NCBI GenBank assembly: GCA_943735955.1
Contig: CALSEQ010000033.1
Location: 1-64,000, forward strand
Direction of reading: 5' to 3'
Source: Piscicola geometra
Lineage: Eukaryota; Annelida; Clitellata; Hirudinida; Piscicolidae
Length of the DNA: 64,000 nt
Shown here: piece after piece, positions 63,201-64,000 of the stretch
How the letters are laid out: each line of letters opens with the position of its first letter
How positions within the stretch are numbered: the stretch's first letter is position 1
Notes under the pieces: model-generated
The model's database searches: none
What the model was told of the DNA's origin: nothing
Seen by the model: the letters and a program-made list of their open reading frames with translations, nothing else
Program-made: the position numbers and the translations under genes

Positions 63201-64000
63201 CACCACCTGGCACCACCTGGAACCACTTTGCACCACCTGGCATCACCTGGCACCACCTGGCACCACTTGCACCACTTTGCACCACTTTGCACCACCTGGC
63301 ACCACCTGGCACCACTTTGCCCCACTTTGCACCACTTGCACCACTTTGCACCACCTGGCACCACTTTGCACCACTTTGCACCACCTGGCACCACTTGCAC
63401 CACTTTGCACCACCTGGCACCACTTGCACCACTTTGCACCACCTGGCACCACTTTGCATCACCAGGCACCACCTGGCACCACTTGCACCACCTGGCACCA
63501 CCTGGCACCACTTGCACCACTTTGCACCACCTTGCACCACCTGGCACCACCTGGCACCACTTGCACCACTTTGCACCACCTTGCACCACCTGGCACCACC
63601 TGGCACCACTTGCACCACTTTGCACCACTTTGCACCACCTGGCACCACCCGGCACCACTTTGCACCACTTTGCACCACTTTGCACTACTTTGCACCACCT
63701 GGCACCACCTGGCACCACTTGCACCACTTTGCACCACCTGGCACCACTTTGCACTACTTTGCACCACCTGGCACCACTTTGCACCACCTGGCACCACCTG
63801 GCACCACTTGCACCACTTTGCACTACTTTGCACCACCTGGCACCACTTTGCACCACCTGGCACCACTTGCACCACTTTGCACCACCTGGCACCACTTGCA
63901 TCACCAGGCACCACCTGGCACCATTTACACTACCTGGCACCACTTGCACCACTTTGCACCACCTGGCACCACTTGCACCACTTTGCACCACCTGGCACCA
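60240..64000. repeat. S3 block with 1,190- and 1,412-bp spacing
   Basis: The string CATCACCTGG to GCCCCACTTTGC occurs at 60,641-60,850, 61,831-62,040 and 63,243-63,452, giving spacings of 1,190 and 1,412 bp. In the middle copy GCCCCAC is GTCCCAC. CCTGGAACC recurs several times around 60.4-60.6, 62.8 and 63.0-63.2 kb. The TAC marker takes the form ATTTACACTACC near 61,331 and 63,922, shared by these two and different from the ten sites to the left. ACCTAGCACC recurs near 61,658 and 62,595. The array continues past the end of the window. Confidence 0.78.

Larger units (their letters stand above)
1..64000 (+). repeat. Satellite/minisatellite array of 9-10 bp units, whole window
   Basis: The entire window is a head-to-tail array of three related units: ACTTTGCACC (A), ACCTGGCACC (B) and ACTTGCACC (C, one T shorter). 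At 9-10 bp each this is roughly 6,500 units. All units have the same orientation, and I saw no inverted block and no interspersed unique sequence. Common variants are ACCTAGCACC, ACCTTGCACC, ACTTCGCACC, TTTGCAATACC, GCATCACC and GCACTACC. The array begins and ends inside units, so both true edges lie outside the window. The C-containing strand is shown: C greatly exceeds G, and the consensus units contain no CpG. Composition and length fit a eukaryotic satellite. No host can be named from the sequence. No gene, tRNA, rRNA, promoter, terminator, transposon end, telomere repeat or poly(A) tract was found in it. Confidence 0.97.

Noticed and set aside
1..64000. CRISPR array
   Set aside because: The repeats are contiguous 9-10 bp units. 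There are no unique spacers, no leader and no cas genes.
1..64000. Telomeric repeat array
   Set aside because: No TTAGGG-like or other known telomere unit occurs, and the decamer does not match one.
1..64000. Alphoid-type centromeric satellite or CENP-B box
   Set aside because: There is no ~171-bp monomer, and none of the units or their variants resembles the CENP-B box core. A centromeric location can be neither shown nor excluded from sequence alone.
1..64000. PRDM9-type recombination hotspot 13-mer (CCNCCNTNNCCNC)
   Set aside because: The closest strings, CCACCTGGCACCAC and CCACCTTGCACCAC, fail at one or more fixed positions, so the consensus array does not carry the motif.
1..64000. Three-tetrad G-quadruplex motifs
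   Set aside because: Runs of three or more G (CCC on the given strand) occur only in scattered variants such as CCCGG and GCCCC, never four close together.
1..64000. tRNA, rRNA, promoter, polyadenylation or transposon features
   Set aside because: No cloverleaf, conserved rRNA string, AATAAA, TATA-like element, terminal inverted repeat or target-site duplication was seen. Every stretch inspected parses into array units.
1..64000. A new multi-gene defence or metabolic system
   Set aside because: There are no genes in the window. What is notable here is repeat architecture, not an encoded system.

Overview
The whole 64 kb window is one uninterrupted tandem-repeat array. I see no protein gene, RNA gene, transposable element, CRISPR array, promoter or unique flanking sequence. 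The repeat is a minisatellite-class satellite built from three short units, all in one orientation: A = ACTTTGCACC (10 bp), B = ACCTGGCACC (10 bp) and C = ACTTGCACC (9 bp, unit A minus one T). Every stretch I compared reads as a string of A, B and C with scattered single-base variants. The array runs off both ends of the window. An array this long with nested higher-order structure is typical of eukaryotic heterochromatin or subtelomeric/pericentromeric satellite. The sequence itself gives no species, and I do not recognise the unit as a named satellite.

The interest lies in the organisation. The short units are arranged in long non-random strings that recur almost exactly at kilobase distances, so this is a higher-order repeat (HOR) satellite at several scales. 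(1) 2.8-3.1 kb HORs occur in the left half: period 3,101 bp at about 3.41-9.65 kb, period 2,844 then 2,824 bp from 12.36 kb to about 19.8 kb, and period 2,996 falling to 2,829 bp at about 22.0-27.85 kb. (2) A superrepeat of period 12,912 bp joins 32,205-45,117 to 45,118-about 55,790. (3) Shorter HORs of about 0.64, 0.85, 0.98, 1.19, 1.41 and 2.14 kb occur, mainly in the right third.

Diagnostic variants define three sequence subfamilies laid out as a mosaic. S1 carries the dyad CCAGGTACCACCTGG and the unit ACCTAGCACC. It fills 1 to about 29.6 kb, about 31.8-35.9 kb, about 44.4-48.85 kb and a short piece at 59.93-60.24 kb. S2 carries CCTAACACCACTTGG and covers about 29.65-31.8, 35.94-39.4 and 48.85-50.53 kb. 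S3 carries CCAGGCACC followed by CTTACACTACC, plus CCCGGCACC and ACTCGCACC. It covers about 39.4-44.3 kb and 50.53-64 kb.

Long open reading frames exist in all six frames, the longest about 23.5 kb (39,111-62,597, + strand). They are a by-product of a unit that contains no stop codon in any frame on either strand. They should not be annotated as genes.
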